In this document: one piece after another, positions 5,447 to 6,038 of the stretch | Layout: each line of letters begins with the position of its first letter | How positions within the stretch are numbered: the stretch's first letter is position 1 | NCBI GenBank assembly: GCA_023424275.1 | Contig: JAFAED010000102.1 | Location: 1 to 6,038, forward strand | Length of the DNA stretch: 6,038 nt | Source: Pseudomonadota bacterium | GTDB lineage: Bacteria; Pseudomonadota; Alphaproteobacteria; Sphingomonadales; Sphingomonadaceae | Direction: 5' to 3' | Made by a program: the position numbers and the translations under genes | Notes under the pieces: model-generated | The model's input: the letters and a program-made list of their open reading frames with translations, nothing else | What the model was told of the DNA's origin: nothing | Database searches by the model: none

Positions 5447-6038
5447 TTAGGCTTCGTCGCCGCCTTCGGCAGCTTCGCCTTCGTCCTTCGTCGTGTCGCC
5501 GTCGCTCGACTTGAGCGCCGACGGGGCAACGATGGTGGCGATGGTGAAGTCGCGATCGGTGATCGCGCTTGCGACGCCCTTGGGGAGGGTGACGTTGCTG
5601 ATGTGGATCGAATCGCCGACATCAAAGCCGGTGACGTCGATCGCGATCTCGTCGGGGATCTTGTCCGCGTCGCAGACGAGTTCCAGTTCGTGACGAACGA
5701 TGTTCAGCACGCCGCCGCGCTTCAGGCCCGGCGAGGCTTCTTCGTTCGCGAACACGACCGGAACTGCGACCTGAACCGTTGCATCCTTCGAGATGCGCAG
5801 GAAGTCGGCGTGGATCGGACGATCCTTGACCGGATGAAAAGCGACGTCCTTCGGCAGGGTCCGCACCTGCTTGCCACCGACTTCGATCATGACGACCGAG
5901 TTCATGAAGTGACCCGTCATCAACTGCTTCATCAGCAGCTTTTCCTCGACGTGGATCATCAGGGGTTCTTCCTTGCCGCCATAGACGACGGCGGGGACGC
6001 GGCCGTTGCGACGCAGGTCACGCGAGGCTCCCTTGCCT
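5447..6038 (-). CDS. rplY: 50S ribosomal protein L25, long CTC/TL5 form (5' end beyond window)
   Basis: L25 binds 5S rRNA in the large ribosomal subunit. The visible 196 residues start in the N-terminal 5S-binding domain ([20 protein letters not shown]) and continue with E-E-P-L-M-I-H-V and H-A-D-F-L-R-I. A second beta-rich domain follows ([17 protein letters not shown]), as in the long CTC-type proteins and unlike the short E. coli L25. The C-terminus is an acidic tail rich in Asp, Glu and Gly. By comparison with the family about 15 residues, including the start codon, are missing beyond the right edge. An internal ATG at 5959 is not the start, since conserved family sequence continues in frame upstream of it. 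The TAA stop lies at 5447-5449. pth follows. Confidence 0.95.
   Translation of the reverse strand, partial: GKGASRDLRRNGRVPAVVYGGKEEPLMIHVEEKLLMKQLMTGHFMNSVVMIEVGGKQVRTLPKDVAFHPVKDRPIHADFLRISKDATVQVAVPVVFANEEASPGLKRGGVLNIVRHELELVCDADKIPDEIAIDVTGFDVGDSIHISNVTLPKGVASAITDRDFTIATIVAPSALKSSDGDTTKDEGEAAEGGDEA

Overview
This GC-rich window looks like chromosomal DNA of an alphaproteobacterium, most likely a sphingomonad (Sphingopyxis- or Sphingomonas-like). That placement is an inference from the GC-biased codon use, the long L25/CTC-type ribosomal protein and the rplY-pth-ychF neighbourhood; no rRNA or other decisive marker is present. Six protein genes fill almost the whole window. I saw no tRNA, rRNA, insertion sequence, CRISPR array or phage gene.

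Layout, left to right: ychF (minus strand, 3' end cut by the left edge, start at 722); a 130-base divergent intergenic region; an exported CAP/SCP-domain protein (plus, 853-1506); an exported beta-lactamase-fold serine hydrolase (plus, 1574-2728); a 40-base convergent gap with a GC hairpin; a PhoX-family (DUF839) phosphatase-like protein with a Tat signal, lipobox and Pro-Thr linker (minus, 2769-4643); a 167-base leader/intergenic region; pth, peptidyl-tRNA hydrolase (minus, 4811-5380); a 66-base gap with a strong hairpin; and rplY, ribosomal protein L25 (minus, 5' end cut by the right edge).

rplY, pth and ychF are translation genes that usually lie close together in alphaproteobacteria. Here about 4.1 kb carrying three exported proteins separates pth from ychF. 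The two plus-strand genes may be co-transcribed (67 bases apart). phoX reads in the same direction as pth but is separated from it by a hairpin and has its own leader. All three inserted genes encode envelope or periplasmic proteins and none shares an obvious pathway with the translation genes.

The most unusual structure is the phoX leader. It holds a perfect 9-base inverted repeat whose start-proximal arm overlaps the Shine-Dalgarno, a second complementary segment that could pair with the same site, and a compact 7-bp hairpin. On the opposite strand there is a 33-codon ORF behind a near-consensus ribosome binding site. I see no clear evidence of a wholly new multi-gene system; the rest looks like ordinary chromosome.
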